NCBI GenBank assembly: GCA_947497185.1 | Contig: CANMFL010000008.1 | Location: 115,567-179,566, forward strand | Source: an uncultured Paracoccaceae bacterium | GTDB taxonomy: Bacteria > Pseudomonadota > Alphaproteobacteria > Rhodobacterales > Rhodobacteraceae | Direction: 5' to 3' | DNA length: 64,000 bases | Part shown: positions 16,524 to 25,500 of the stretch, one piece after another | How the letters are laid out: each line of letters begins with the position of its first letter | Numbering within the stretch: the first letter of the stretch is position 1 | Translations under genes and position numbers: made by a program | Notes under the pieces: generated by a model | What the model was told of the DNA's origin: nothing | Seen by the model: only the letters and a program-made list of their open reading frames with translations | The model's database searches: none

Positions 16524-18034
16524 TTGTTGATCAAGCTCCGACCCGTCATCTCGTCCGGCAAAGCAAGTTCCATCAAATCAAGGATCGTCGGGGCCAAGTC
16601 TGCCAACCGCCCGTCGCGCAACGTAGCACCAGCAGGGCCGCCAACCAATGCCACCGGCACGGGGTTGAGCGTATGGGCAGTGTGTGGACCGCCGGTTTCC
16701 GGATCAATCATCGTCTCGCAGTTCCCATGATCCGCCGTCACAATCATCGCACCACCCGCCTTCTCAAGCGCCGATAATACGAGGCCCAAACCGCGATCCA
16801 CGGCTTCGCAAGCCGTGACGGCGGCCGCGATATCGCCCGTGTGGCCGACCATATCGGGGTTAGCAAAGTTGGTCACGATCATGTCGTAACCATCGTTGAT
16901 TGCGCCCACAAACGCGGCAGTAACTTCGCCCGACGACATCTCTGGCTGCAGATCATAGGTGGCGACTTTGGGCGATTTCGGCATGAAGCGATCTTCACCC
17001 TCGGCTGGCACTTCGATGCCGCCGTTCAGGAAAAACGTCACATGCGGATACTTCTCGGTTTCAGCTAAGCGGAACTGCCGTTTACCATGTTTTGCGACCC
17101 ATTCGCCCAAGGTGTTTGGGATCATCCGCTTCGGAAATACCGTCGCGTACCATGCTGTATGCCGATCAGAATATTCCACCATGCCCAGTTTTGCAGTCAA
17201 TTCAGGCATTTCACGTGGGAACCCGTCAAAGTCTGGATCAGCAATTGCGGCCAAGATTTCGCGGGCCCGATCTGACCTGAAGTTCAGACAAAACAGCCCG
17301 TCACCATTCGCAAATCCGGTATAATCGCCGATGACCGTGGCGGGGATAAATTCGTCGGTTTGACCCGCAGCATATGCTTGATCAATCGCGGTTTTGGGGT
17401 CAGACGCCGCCGCACCTTTACCAAGCGCCATCGCATCATATGCCGCCTGTACACGCTCCCAACGATTATCGCGGTCCATCGCGTAATAGCGACCAATCAC
17501 GGTTACGATCTTTACGCTGGCAGGCAATTCCGCCTGCAATCGAGCAAGAAACACAAGCGCAGATGACGGCGCGACATCGCGACCATCAGTGATCGCGTGC
17601 AATACTGTCGGGATACCCGCATCCGCCAACGCTTTCGCAGCAGCGACGATATGTGCGACATGTCCGTGCACGCCACCGTCCGACATGACGCCGACCAAAT
17701 GGGCCGTGCCGCCCGAGATTTTCATCGTCGAGATAAACTGCACAATCGCGTCTTGGCTGGCAAAAGTGCCGTCTTCAATCGACAGATCAATCTGGCCCAA
17801 ATCCATTGCGACCACGCGACCCGCGCCGATATTCGTGTGGCCCACTTCGGAATTACCCATCTGCCCGCTCGGCAAACCCGCATCAGGACCGTGGGTCAAA
17901 AGCTGCGCATGTGGGCCCTGCATAATCCTGTCAAAATTCGGGGTATGCGCCAAAAGGGGCGCGTTGCCCTCGCGTTCGGCCCGCAGGCCCCAACCATCCA
18001 AAATGCATAAAACAACGGGTTTCGGGGCAGACAT
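16520..18034 (-). CDS. gpmI: 2,3-bisphosphoglycerate-independent phosphoglycerate mutase
   Basis: A 504-aa glycolytic/gluconeogenic enzyme interconverting 3- and 2-phosphoglycerate using two manganese ions. VVLCILDGWG gives the first metal Asp. The phospho-acceptor Ser is S62 in GQMGNSEVGHTNIGAGR, the standard position. TADHGNCE near the C-terminus supplies further metal ligands. The ATG at 18034 is chosen because AAGGAG sits 6 nt upstream; the TTG at 18040 would abut that site. It is part of the rsfS-ctpA operon. Confidence 0.96.
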   Translation of the reverse strand: MSAPKPVVLCILDGWGLRAEREGNAPLLAHTPNFDRIMQGPHAQLLTHGPDAGLPSGQMGNSEVGHTNIGAGRVVAMDLGQIDLSIEDGTFASQDAIVQFISTMKISGGTAHLVGVMSDGGVHGHVAHIVAAAKALADAGIPTVLHAITDGRDVAPSSALVFLARLQAELPASVKIVTVIGRYYAMDRDNRWERVQAAYDAMALGKGAAASDPKTAIDQAYAAGQTDEFIPATVIGDYTGFANGDGLFCLNFRSDRAREILAAIADPDFDGFPREMPELTAKLGMVEYSDRHTAWYATVFPKRMIPNTLGEWVAKHGKRQFRLAETEKYPHVTFFLNGGIEVPAEGEDRFMPKSPKVATYDLQPEMSSGEVTAAFVGAINDGYDMIVTNFANPDMVGHTGDIAAAVTACEAVDRGLGLVLSALEKAGGAMIVTADHGNCETMIDPETGGPHTAHTLNPVPVALVGGPAGATLRDGRLADLAPTILDLMELALPDEMTGRSLINK

Positions 18035-18095
18035 CGGCAACTCCTTGATTAGTTATGAAAGGTTTAGACGATCCATCACCAAAGGAAAACAGACA

Positions 18096-18566
18096 TCACG
18101 CGCGGTGATACGGACCATTGGATAAGATCGAGGCAGCACGATACAATTGCTCGGCCAACATCACACGTACCAACATATGCGGCCAGACCATTTTGCCAAA
18201 GCTTAGGGACGCATCCGCTTTCTCACGCAGCGCAGGATCAATGCCATCCGCGCCACCAATCACAAATGTAACCTCAGCGCGGCCCTGATCGCGCCATTTG
18301 CCTAGACGGGCGGCGAACGCTGGCGATGTCATGACGTCACCGCGTTCATCCATGGTACAAATCAGTGACCCGTTAGGAATAGCGCGTTCTAGCAAGACAG
18401 CCTCGGCTGCCATGCCGCCACCTTTTTTATCTTCGACCTCAATCAGTTTCGCAGGGCCAAGCGCAAGCGCACGGCCCGTTCGGTCAAAACGGGTCAGATA
18501 ATCGTCATACAAATCGCGCTCGGGCCCTTTTCGCAAACGGCCCATAGCGCAAATATGTACACGCAT
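18096..18566 (-). CDS. rlmH: 23S rRNA (pseudouridine1915-N3)-methyltransferase RlmH
   Basis: A 156-aa SPOUT-class methyltransferase that modifies helix 69 of 23S rRNA on the 70S ribosome. MRVHICAMGRLRKGPERDLYDDY starts the protein, and VTFVIGGADGIDP plus LSFGKMVWPHMLVRVMLAEQLYRA form the knotted SAM-binding region typical of RlmH. The start at 18566 overlaps the rsfS stop by one base (TGATG), so translation is likely coupled. An in-frame upstream extension lies inside rsfS and is rejected. Confidence 0.96.
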   Translation of the reverse strand: MRVHICAMGRLRKGPERDLYDDYLTRFDRTGRALALGPAKLIEVEDKKGGGMAAEAVLLERAIPNGSLICTMDERGDVMTSPAFAARLGKWRDQGRAEVTFVIGGADGIDPALREKADASLSFGKMVWPHMLVRVMLAEQLYRAASILSNGPYHRA

Positions 18567-18940
18567 CAGTCGATCGCCGTTGGCGCCTCGATAGGCCCGG
18601 AACCCGGCGTCCACATTTTTTCGAGTTGGTAGAACTCGCGCACTTCAGGGCGGAAAATATGAACGATCACGTCGCCCGTATCAATCAGCACCCAATCGCC
18701 AGTTTCTTTGCCCTCTACTTTGGACAAAACACCAAACTCGGATTTGATCTTGTCAGCCAGCTTTTCGGACATCGAAGACACCTGACGGGTCGAACGACCA
18801 GACGCGATGACCATATAGTCACCCATCTCAGATTTGCCGCGCAGATTGATCTGCACGATGTCTTCGCCTTTGTCGTCGTCAAGTGATTTGAGCACGGCCG
18901 CAAGAATTGTTTCGCTATTAGCGGTTTGGAAGCCAGTCAT
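18566..18940 (-). CDS. rsfS: Ribosomal silencing factor RsfS
   Basis: A 124-aa protein of the RsfS/Iojap family that binds ribosomal protein uL14 and blocks subunit joining during starvation. The signature GKSEMGDYMVIASGRSTRQV, GDWVLIDTGDVIVHIF and FYQLEKMW are all present. It is the first gene of the operon rsfS-rlmH-gpmI-envC-ctpA, so the promoter should lie in 18941-19236. Confidence 0.96.
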   Translation of the reverse strand: MTGFQTANSETILAAVLKSLDDDKGEDIVQINLRGKSEMGDYMVIASGRSTRQVSSMSEKLADKIKSEFGVLSKVEGKETGDWVLIDTGDVIVHIFRPEVREFYQLEKMWTPGSGPIEAPTAID

Positions 18941-19236
18941 AGTGACCGGTCCGCGGGTGGTTGCATCAGCAACCGCAGTGGAAAAAGACAGTTCATTGTC
19001 CTCCGTCGCGCGCCGTCAAAAGGAAAGAATGGCAGGTCCGGCGCGATACCTTAACCTCATCTAACAAGCACTGCGTTTCATTTCAACCAATGCAAGCGGG
19101 TTTTCGCGTTAATTGAAATTGGGAATATCTTCAAGTCGTTCCGCGCTGTTTTGGGCATTATCTGCACGTCACTCTGCACAGAAGGTGTGTAATTTCCGTC
19201 AACGGGCTGCGAATCGGTGCAAATACACCATCAGCA
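18941..19236. other. Intergenic region between rsfS and the MscS gene
   Basis: 296 bases without a convincing gene. It must hold the rsfS operon promoter on the minus strand and the 3' end of the MscS transcript. I see no clear hairpin terminator or known operator. Confidence 0.5.
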
Positions 19237-20640
19237 TCAATCCAACGCACCGCGCTCCGGTTTCATAGCGTTGCCGTCCAGTACTTTGACTTCACGTTGC
19301 GGGAATGGAATTGAAATGTCGTTTTCCGCAAACGCATCCCACAGCGCCAAATAGACATTGCCGCGAATGTTGGTCAGGCCACCCGTCGGGTCGGAAATCC
19401 AGAACCGCAGAATATAATCCACCGAACTGTCACCAAAGCCTACAACATGACAAACGGGCGCTTTCGATTTCAACACACGATCCACGCTATTTGCCGCTTC
19501 GATAGCAATGCGGCGCACGTCGTGCGGGCTGTCGTGATAGGCGGTCCCAAAGAAGATATCGAGCCGCACAAAATCGTTGGAGTGCGACCAGTTAACCACC
19601 TGGCCAGTAATCAAATCTTCGTTCGGGATAAGGTATTCTTTGCCGTCGCGCGTCACTACCGACACGTACCGCGCACCTAGCGAATTAATCCAGCCGAACG
19701 TGGTGCCGAGGCTAATCACATCCCCTGGTTTCACCGATTTATCGAGCAGAATAATCACACCGGACACAAGGTTCGACACAACCTTTTGCAGGCCAAAACC
19801 AAGACCGACACCAATCGCACCCGACAAGACAGCAAGGCCGGTGAGATCAATGCCAATCGCTTTGACGCCCGCGTAGAATGCAATCCCGTAAAAGGCGATT
19901 TGCGTCATCTTGACGATCAGGACCTGCATCGACGGGCTGATATCTTCGTTTCGGCGAATACGACTGGCGGTCGATGTGGTGAGTATCCGCGCGCCAGCGA
20001 TCAGAATGCCAAGAATGACAATGGCTTGCACTAGCAGCAGCAGGGACAAACGCACAGTCCCGATGCTAAATCCAGCGCTATCCAGCAGGGTTTCTGCCTC
20101 GTCGACCAGGTCAAGAATCTCAAGCGTTGCGTAAATCCACGCTCCATACCGGACGAGTTTGCGCAGAAACGGGCTTTTGATCAGGCGCGTCACAAAGACA
20201 ATAGACAACCAAACAAATGCAAAAGTAGCAATTATCGTCAGTAGATAGCTGCGGCTTGGCCACGTCCATTCGCGCAACGCAAACACCGTCAGCCAAAGTA
20301 GGGCCACGAAAAAGATCGGTCGCAGGCGGCGATGGATCACAACCAGAATACGGATACGCCATTTCGGCCAATTCTCGCGGCTTGCCATCCATGCACGAAT
20401 GCGCGGACCAAAGATCGCCCGCATGACATGCGCAACCCCGAACAGGCCGACTGCAATCGCAATTTGATACAGGTTCCACGTCCGAAACAGGCTATTAAAC
20501 AGCATCTCAGCTTGGATCAGCAGGCTTTGCCCAACATCGATAATCTGATCGACCTCTAGGTCTCTCGGCTCTATTGGGGTGCTGGGTTGAGGGGCCGTCG
20601 ATATGCCCCCGGGGCGACTAAAGTCTGTATGTCCGGCCAT
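19237..20640 (-). CDS. MscS-family mechanosensitive ion channel
   Basis: A 467-aa inner-membrane channel. About five to six hydrophobic segments fill residues 35-260, followed by the conserved MscS pore helix and beta domain (LTGLAVLSGAIGVGLGFGLQ, LVSGVIILLDKSVKPGDVISLG, DGKEYLIPNEDLI) to about residue 450. The Gly/Ala-rich pore helix is well kept. It is larger than E. coli MscS because of extra N-terminal helices. The ATG at 20640 is favoured because AGGACA lies just upstream; an ATG at 20670 and a GTG at 20676 are in frame without a good ribosome-binding site. Confidence 0.92.
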   Translation of the reverse strand: MAGHTDFSRPGGISTAPQPSTPIEPRDLEVDQIIDVGQSLLIQAEMLFNSLFRTWNLYQIAIAVGLFGVAHVMRAIFGPRIRAWMASRENWPKWRIRILVVIHRRLRPIFFVALLWLTVFALREWTWPSRSYLLTIIATFAFVWLSIVFVTRLIKSPFLRKLVRYGAWIYATLEILDLVDEAETLLDSAGFSIGTVRLSLLLLVQAIVILGILIAGARILTTSTASRIRRNEDISPSMQVLIVKMTQIAFYGIAFYAGVKAIGIDLTGLAVLSGAIGVGLGFGLQKVVSNLVSGVIILLDKSVKPGDVISLGTTFGWINSLGARYVSVVTRDGKEYLIPNEDLITGQVVNWSHSNDFVRLDIFFGTAYHDSPHDVRRIAIEAANSVDRVLKSKAPVCHVVGFGDSSVDYILRFWISDPTGGLTNIRGNVYLALWDAFAENDISIPFPQREVKVLDGNAMKPERGALD

Positions 20641-20920
20641 TTTGTCCTGTTTACCTGCGGTGTTGAACATTTGCACGCTGCAGCACTTTGATCAAGCACG
20701 CGAAACCCGAAATCGCGCTGGCCCCTCCTGCACAGGACCTTGCGACGCGGGCCGTGCCAGTATATCTACGCCTGCATGAAACAGATTTTTGACATGGATG
20801 ATCGTGCACGACTGCCTTGGCGGTTCCACGGCGCTAATCTCACGATCCTATCAAAAGGCTAAACCGCCTTTCGTTTCCGCACGCACTATTTTCATCACCA
20901 CAATTACGGGAGAGGACCAC
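20641..20920. other. Intergenic region between the MscS gene and leuC
   Basis: 280 bases between divergent genes. It contains the leuC ribosome-binding site (GGGAGAGGA) and presumably both promoters. I found no leucine-rich leader peptide and no attenuator hairpin. Confidence 0.4.
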
Positions 20921-22327
20921 ATGTCCCCCAAAACGCTCTATGATAAAATCTGGGATGCCCACGTCGCTGACGAGGCCGAGGATGGCACATGCTTGCTTTA
21001 TATCGACCGCCACCTTGTTCACGAAGTGACGTCGCCGCAAGCCTTCGAAGGTCTGCGCATGGCTGGCCGCAAGGTGCGTCGTCCCGAGCAAACTATCGCT
21101 GTTCCTGATCACAATGTGCCAACTACGCTTGATCGCGCCAATGCCGCGACCATGACCGAAGACAGCCGAATTCAAGTCGAAGCGCTTGACAAAAACGCCA
21201 AGGATTTTGGCCTGCATTATTACCCTGTTTCCGATGTCCGTCAGGGCGTTGTGCACATCGTGGGGCCAGAGCAGGGCTGGACGCTGCCCGGTATGACCGT
21301 TGTTTGCGGCGACAGCCACACGGCGACACACGGTGCATTCGGGTCATTGGCGCACGGCATCGGGACATCCGAGGTTGAGCACGTTCTGGCGACGCAAACG
21401 CTGATCCAGAAGAAATCCAAGAACATGAAGGTCGAAATCACTGGCAAACTTGCGCCCGGTGTGACTGCCAAAGACGTGACCATGGCCGTGATCGGTCAAA
21501 CAGGCACGGCTGGCGGGACTGGTTACGTGATCGAATATTGCGGCGAAGCCATCGAGAGCCTGTCGATGGAAGGCCGCATGACCGTCTGCAACATGGCGAT
21601 TGAGGGCGGCGCACGCGCAGGCCTGATCGCGCCTGACCAGACGACATTTGACTACTGCATGGGCCGCCCACACGCACCAAAGGGCGCAGAATGGGAAGCG
21701 GCGATGGCGTATTGGAAAACGCTCTTCACTGATGAAGGCGCGCATTTCGACAAAGTCCTGACGATCAAAGGCGAAGACATCGCGCCGCTGGTCACATGGG
21801 GCACATCACCCGAAGACGTGTTGGCAATCACCGACGTTGTGCCATCGCCTGACAGCTTTGAAGGCGGCAAGGTTAACGCTGTGAAACGCTCTATCGACTA
21901 TATGGGGCTGACGGCTGGACAAAAACTGTCCGACATTGAAATTGATACAGTATTCATCGGGTCTTGCACCAACGGCCGGATCGAAGATTTTCGTGCGGCG
22001 GCTGCGATCCTGAAGGGTAAGAAAATCAAAGACGGTATGCGCGCGATGGTTGTGCCTGGCTCTGGTCTGGTCCGCGCACAAGCCGAAGAAGAAGGCATCG
22101 CGCAGATTTTCATCGACGCGGGCTTTGAATGGCGGCTCGCGGGCTGTTCCATGTGCCTTGCGATGAACCCCGATCAGCTGAAACCGGGCGAGCGTTGCGC
22201 GGCAACCTCCAACCGCAACTTTGAAGGCCGCCAAGGCCGTGGCGGACGGACACACCTGATGTCACCAGCAATGGCGGCAGCAGCAGCGATCACAGGCAAA
22301 CTGACAGACGTGCGGGATTTGATGTAA
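20921..22327 (+). CDS. leuC: 3-isopropylmalate dehydratase large subunit
   Basis: A 468-aa aconitase-fold subunit of isopropylmalate isomerase (leucine synthesis). The [4Fe-4S] ligands are Cys349 ([11 protein letters not shown]), Cys409 and Cys412 (GCSMCLAMN). [14 protein letters not shown] and NRNFEGRQG are further signatures. The ATG at 20921 follows GGGAGAGGA; the frame extends upstream to 20789 but family proteins begin at [12 protein letters not shown]. The last base of its TAA is the first base of the leuD ATG, so the two subunits are translationally coupled. Confidence 0.97.
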   Translation: MSPKTLYDKIWDAHVADEAEDGTCLLYIDRHLVHEVTSPQAFEGLRMAGRKVRRPEQTIAVPDHNVPTTLDRANAATMTEDSRIQVEALDKNAKDFGLHYYPVSDVRQGVVHIVGPEQGWTLPGMTVVCGDSHTATHGAFGSLAHGIGTSEVEHVLATQTLIQKKSKNMKVEITGKLAPGVTAKDVTMAVIGQTGTAGGTGYVIEYCGEAIESLSMEGRMTVCNMAIEGGARAGLIAPDQTTFDYCMGRPHAPKGAEWEAAMAYWKTLFTDEGAHFDKVLTIKGEDIAPLVTWGTSPEDVLAITDVVPSPDSFEGGKVNAVKRSIDYMGLTAGQKLSDIEIDTVFIGSCTNGRIEDFRAAAAILKGKKIKDGMRAMVVPGSGLVRAQAEEEGIAQIFIDAGFEWRLAGCSMCLAMNPDQLKPGERCAATSNRNFEGRQGRGGRTHLMSPAMAAAAAITGKLTDVRDLM

Positions 22328-22932
22328 TGGAAAAGTTCAACCAACTCAGCGGCATCGCCGCACCAATGGATCTGGTCAATATCGACACCGATATGATCAT
22401 TCCCAAGCAGTTTTTGAAAACAATCAAACGGTCCGGCCTAGGCGTTAACCTGTTTGACGAGATGCGCTATAACTTGGACGGCACAGAAATCGAAGATTTT
22501 GTGCTGAACCAACCTGCGTACCGCGAGGCGTCTATCCTTGTGGCTGGCGATAACTTTGGCTGCGGATCATCACGCGAACACGCGCCTTGGGCGATTGCTG
22601 ACTTTGGCATTCGCTGCGTGATCTCGACCAGCTTTGCTGACATCTTTTACAGCAACTGCTTCAAGAACGGCATCCTGCCAATTGTTCTGCCGGAAGATCA
22701 GCGCGACGCACTGATGAAAGACGCAGAAAAAGGGGCCAATGCGCGGATTGAAATCGATCTCGAAGCACAAACAGTCACGTCTTCCGATGGCGAAGTGTTC
22801 AACTTTGAAGTTGACGCGTTCAAGAAGCATTGCTTGCAAAACGGTCTCGACGATATCGGCCTGACCATGGAAAAAGTAACAGCCATCGATACGTTCGAAG
22901 CAACGGCGGGTGCGGCCCGTCCTTGGGTCTAA
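22327..22932 (+). CDS. leuD: 3-isopropylmalate dehydratase small subunit
   Basis: A 201-aa swivel-domain subunit that completes the isomerase active site with Leu[16 protein letters not shown] and [17 protein letters not shown] are the diagnostic motifs. Length is normal. A rho-independent terminator lies 38 nt downstream, so leuC and leuD form a closed transcription unit apart from leuB. Confidence 0.97.
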   Translation: MEKFNQLSGIAAPMDLVNIDTDMIIPKQFLKTIKRSGLGVNLFDEMRYNLDGTEIEDFVLNQPAYREASILVAGDNFGCGSSREHAPWAIADFGIRCVISTSFADIFYSNCFKNGILPIVLPEDQRDALMKDAEKGANARIEIDLEAQTVTSSDGEVFNFEVDAFKKHCLQNGLDDIGLTMEKVTAIDTFEATAGAARPWV

Positions 22933-22970
22933 AATCCATTTTGGGTTAACCCAATTGTGGCAGGTAAACG

Positions 22971-22999
22971 AAAGCTCGGTACGTTGTGCCGGGCTTTTG
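22971..22999 (+). terminator. Rho-independent terminator of leuCD
   Basis: AAAGCTCGG (22971-22979) pairs with CCGGGCTTT (22989-22997), 9 bp with one G-U, closing a 9-base loop and followed by TT. Confidence 0.88.
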
Positions 23000-23225
23000 T
23001 GTGTCGAATTGGCGTTTGCAGTCACATCGGATCGTTAGATGGTCGTTTTGCAGCCGCACAGAATCAGCGATTTTAAGCGGTTTGCGATTCGAGTAACTGC
23101 CCGAAAAGGCGTTTCAATTGTGGCAATCTAACGGCAAGCCACTCAATTGACACATTTCCTGTCGGTGAGCAGACAGCCATGTTGCGGCGTTTTCGTGACT
23201 ATTCGGATTCAGTCTAAGTTGCTGA

Positions 23226-23240
23226 TTAACCATTTATTAA
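23226..23240 (+). promoter_or_regulatory. CtrA-type binding box
   Basis: TTAACCATTTATTAA matches the CtrA consensus TTAA-N7-TTAA exactly, including the preferred CCAT inside the spacer. It lies about 170-180 bp upstream of the membrane-protein gene starting at 23409 and downstream of the leuD terminator, so that gene is its likely target. Confidence 0.55.
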
Positions 23241-23408
23241 CTTTTCTGAGGCCATACTCTAAGGCGAGTTGTACAACACCATTTCCCGTCCAAGAGCCCT
23301 CAAATACAAGGGCCGCCTCGCGTTTCCCCGGCATCTGGGGCTACATTGCTGAACCACTTGTGTCGCAAAACCGCCGCAGTTCTATCGTCTAAAACTTTTC
23401 AAGTATTG

Positions 23409-24380
23409 ATGGGAAAAACAAAAGTGGGCAGAAACGTGGCAGCAATGAGGCAACCCGCGCCTAAGTCGTGGGATCAAAACGGAACAGGTGAACGGCAAAG
23501 TATCGTTCCCGGCCGCACTGAAGGTGAATTCGCAGTGTATGCACGACTGCCAGGAGCGTTTGCGCGTGGGCTAATTGTGATCTTACTGATCATACTGCCC
23601 TCGTCGCTTTTACCGTCGTCAGCGGGTGACTCACGCGCTGTCGTGATGCTCGTGGCGTTGTTTGCCGCGATTTTCACAATTGCCGAATATTCCTCGCAAA
23701 GCCCCAGCTTGATCGAATTCCGCGACGCGCCGCCCTACAACCGCGTGCGTTTTATCGGTGTGTTTGTCTCCGTGGCCGCGATGTCCATTATCCTCGGTGG
23801 GGGCAACGGGTCGTCACCATCGACCTTCGTGCTATTCTTCGACGTGATCGGCGAACGCATTGGTAACTCGATAGATTTCCCCTATTCGCCAGTCCGCCTG
23901 ATGCTCGTGATGATGCCCTACGACACCTCGCCAGCGGTGATTGATTCGCTTCGCACCGCCGCTGGGCTAAGCTATTTCGTGTCGTTGGTGTCTCTTGTTG
24001 TCTTCATTGGCTTGCTGCGGTCGCGCATCTGGCCGCGTCGCTCAAAGACCTTTAATGTATGGATTAATCTGCCGACATTTGACCCTACAGTCGGTGGTGA
24101 TGTTGTCGATCGGCTCAATCGCGACAGCGTTGTTAACCTAATCTTAGGAACCTTGCTGCCATTTATGATCCCAGCGATGCTCAAGGCGGCTTGGACCATT
24201 ATAGATCCAATCAGTTTTGACGATCCGCAGACATTGATTTGGATTGTAGTGATATGGGCGTTCCTGCCAGCCAGTTTGTTGATGCGTGGTGTTGCACTTG
24301 CTCGTGTAGCAGGGATGATCCACATGCAACGCAAGAAAGCGTACGCCGCCGCCGCCGCCGAAGGCATGCTGCCGGTCTAA
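23409..24380 (+). CDS. Multi-span membrane protein of unknown function
   Basis: About 323 aa. A polar N-terminus is followed by about seven hydrophobic segments, with the first pair near residues 55-95, and a short basic/Ala-rich tail. I do not recognise a family. The start is uncertain: ATGs at 23409 and 23445 and a longer frame from 23346 are possible, none with a strong ribosome-binding site. It lies between leuD and leuB together with the exonuclease-fold gene, whose reading frame overlaps its 3' end. A CtrA-type box upstream suggests cell-cycle or motility-type control. Confidence 0.65.
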   Translation: MGKTKVGRNVAAMRQPAPKSWDQNGTGERQSIVPGRTEGEFAVYARLPGAFARGLIVILLIILPSSLLPSSAGDSRAVVMLVALFAAIFTIAEYSSQSPSLIEFRDAPPYNRVRFIGVFVSVAAMSIILGGGNGSSPSTFVLFFDVIGERIGNSIDFPYSPVRLMLVMMPYDTSPAVIDSLRTAAGLSYFVSLVSLVVFIGLLRSRIWPRRSKTFNVWINLPTFDPTVGGDVVDRLNRDSVVNLILGTLLPFMIPAMLKAAWTIIDPISFDDPQTLIWIVVIWAFLPASLLMRGVALARVAGMIHMQRKKAYAAAAAEGMLPV

Positions 24381-25381
24381 TTACCTTTTTTATCTCGGTT
24401 TTCTGGGGCGCATTTGCGCTATCCGACAGCATTCGGGTCGCGACTTACGCAGCCCCGCTTAGTCGGAATGGACCCGGTCTGTTACTGCGGGATCTGCAAA
24501 AGGGCGAAGACCCAGAACTACTGGCCGTATTAGCCATCATCGCACACCACATGCCTGATCTGCTGCTTTTGACGGACATTGACTACGATTACGACGCTTT
24601 GGCTCTATCCGCGTTGGCCAAAACATTAGATTATCCGCACCACTTTGCGCTACGTCCGAATACTGGACTGCAAACCGACTTTGATCTCGACGGCGATGGT
24701 CGGTTCGGCGAAGCGCGCGATGCACAAGGCTATGGGCGTTTCTCCGGCGACGGTGGTATGGCGATCCTATCGCAGTTCGCGATTGATGCGGCACAGGTCA
24801 CAGACCTATCCGACGTGCTGTGGCGGGACGTGCCCAACGCCACCTTGCCAACAACCATGACGGCAGAGGTTGCGGGCATTCAGCGCCTATCCACCAGCGG
24901 CCATTGGATCGTTCCTATCAACACGCGGATTGGCCCTGTGACACTGCTGGCATTCGCCGCAACACCACCGGTTTTTGACGGACCAGAGGATCGCAACGGT
25001 TTGCGAAACCGTGATGAACTGATGATCTGGCAACACGCCTTCGACGGTAAATACGGGTCAGTACCGTCTGATTTTGTGCTGCTAGGCAACGCGAACCTCG
25101 ACCCTTCGGGAGGCGAGGGGTACAGCGCCGCCATGGCAGAGGTATTGCGTGATCCGCGCCTGACTGATCCGCACACAGGAATACCCACCGCTAACTGGCC
25201 AGAAGATGGACCGGGAAACCTGCGGGTCAGCTACGTACTTCCCGCGACCACCTTCACCGTGCGAAACGCAGGCGTATTCTGGCCTGCACCCGACGACCCC
25301 GATGCAATGTTGCTTGGCGACGAAGGCTTAGCCGCTGGCGTGCATCACCTTGTCTGGGTGGATATCGACAGCACGACGTGA
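24254..25381 (+). CDS. Exported endonuclease/exonuclease/phosphatase-family protein
   Basis: The conserved part runs from about 24410 (DSIRVATYAAPLSRNGPGLLL) to the stop. It matches bacterial EEP-fold proteins: DLLLLTDIDYDYD (Asp cluster), GGMAILSQFAI, LLGNANLDPSGG and LRVSYVLPA correspond to metal, strand and catalytic Asn/Asp blocks of DNase I-like hydrolases. A hydrophobic signal (ITFFISVFWGAFA) precedes it, so the product is probably exported. The start is unresolved: the nearest conventional codon is the ATG at 24254, inside the upstream gene, giving a seven-Arg stretch before the signal; the alternative is an ATT at 24380 overlapping the upstream TAA. The natural substrate is unknown. 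Confidence 0.75.
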   Translation: MGVPASQFVDAWCCTCSCSRDDPHATQESVRRRRRRRHAAGLITFFISVFWGAFALSDSIRVATYAAPLSRNGPGLLLRDLQKGEDPELLAVLAIIAHHMPDLLLLTDIDYDYDALALSALAKTLDYPHHFALRPNTGLQTDFDLDGDGRFGEARDAQGYGRFSGDGGMAILSQFAIDAAQVTDLSDVLWRDVPNATLPTTMTAEVAGIQRLSTSGHWIVPINTRIGPVTLLAFAATPPVFDGPEDRNGLRNRDELMIWQHAFDGKYGSVPSDFVLLGNANLDPSGGEGYSAAMAEVLRDPRLTDPHTGIPTANWPEDGPGNLRVSYVLPATTFTVRNAGVFWPAPDDPDAMLLGDEGLAAGVHHLVWVDIDSTT

Positions 25382-25500
25382 CCCTAGATCATGTCAATTC
25401 GCATCCAAGCAACACTGGGTCTCACGCCCTCGGTATCTTGAACATTTCGCACGGGCGCGATACCCCGCGTGCAACGGAATTTTAGCCAAGGACGCACCTC

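Larger units (their letters stand above)
22933..23408. other. Long intergenic region after leuD
   Basis: 476 bases with no convincing gene. It holds the leuD terminator (22971-22999), a GGGTTAACCC palindrome (about 22943-22952) and a CtrA-type box (23226-23240). The rest shows no feature that I can name. Confidence 0.6.

Noticed and set aside
24344..24360. GCC-repeat tract as a microsatellite or phase-variation site
   Set aside because: It encodes Ala codons in frame in the membrane gene and is short, so it is most simply coding sequence. It is kept only as one possible frameshift site in the finding on the exonuclease-fold gene.
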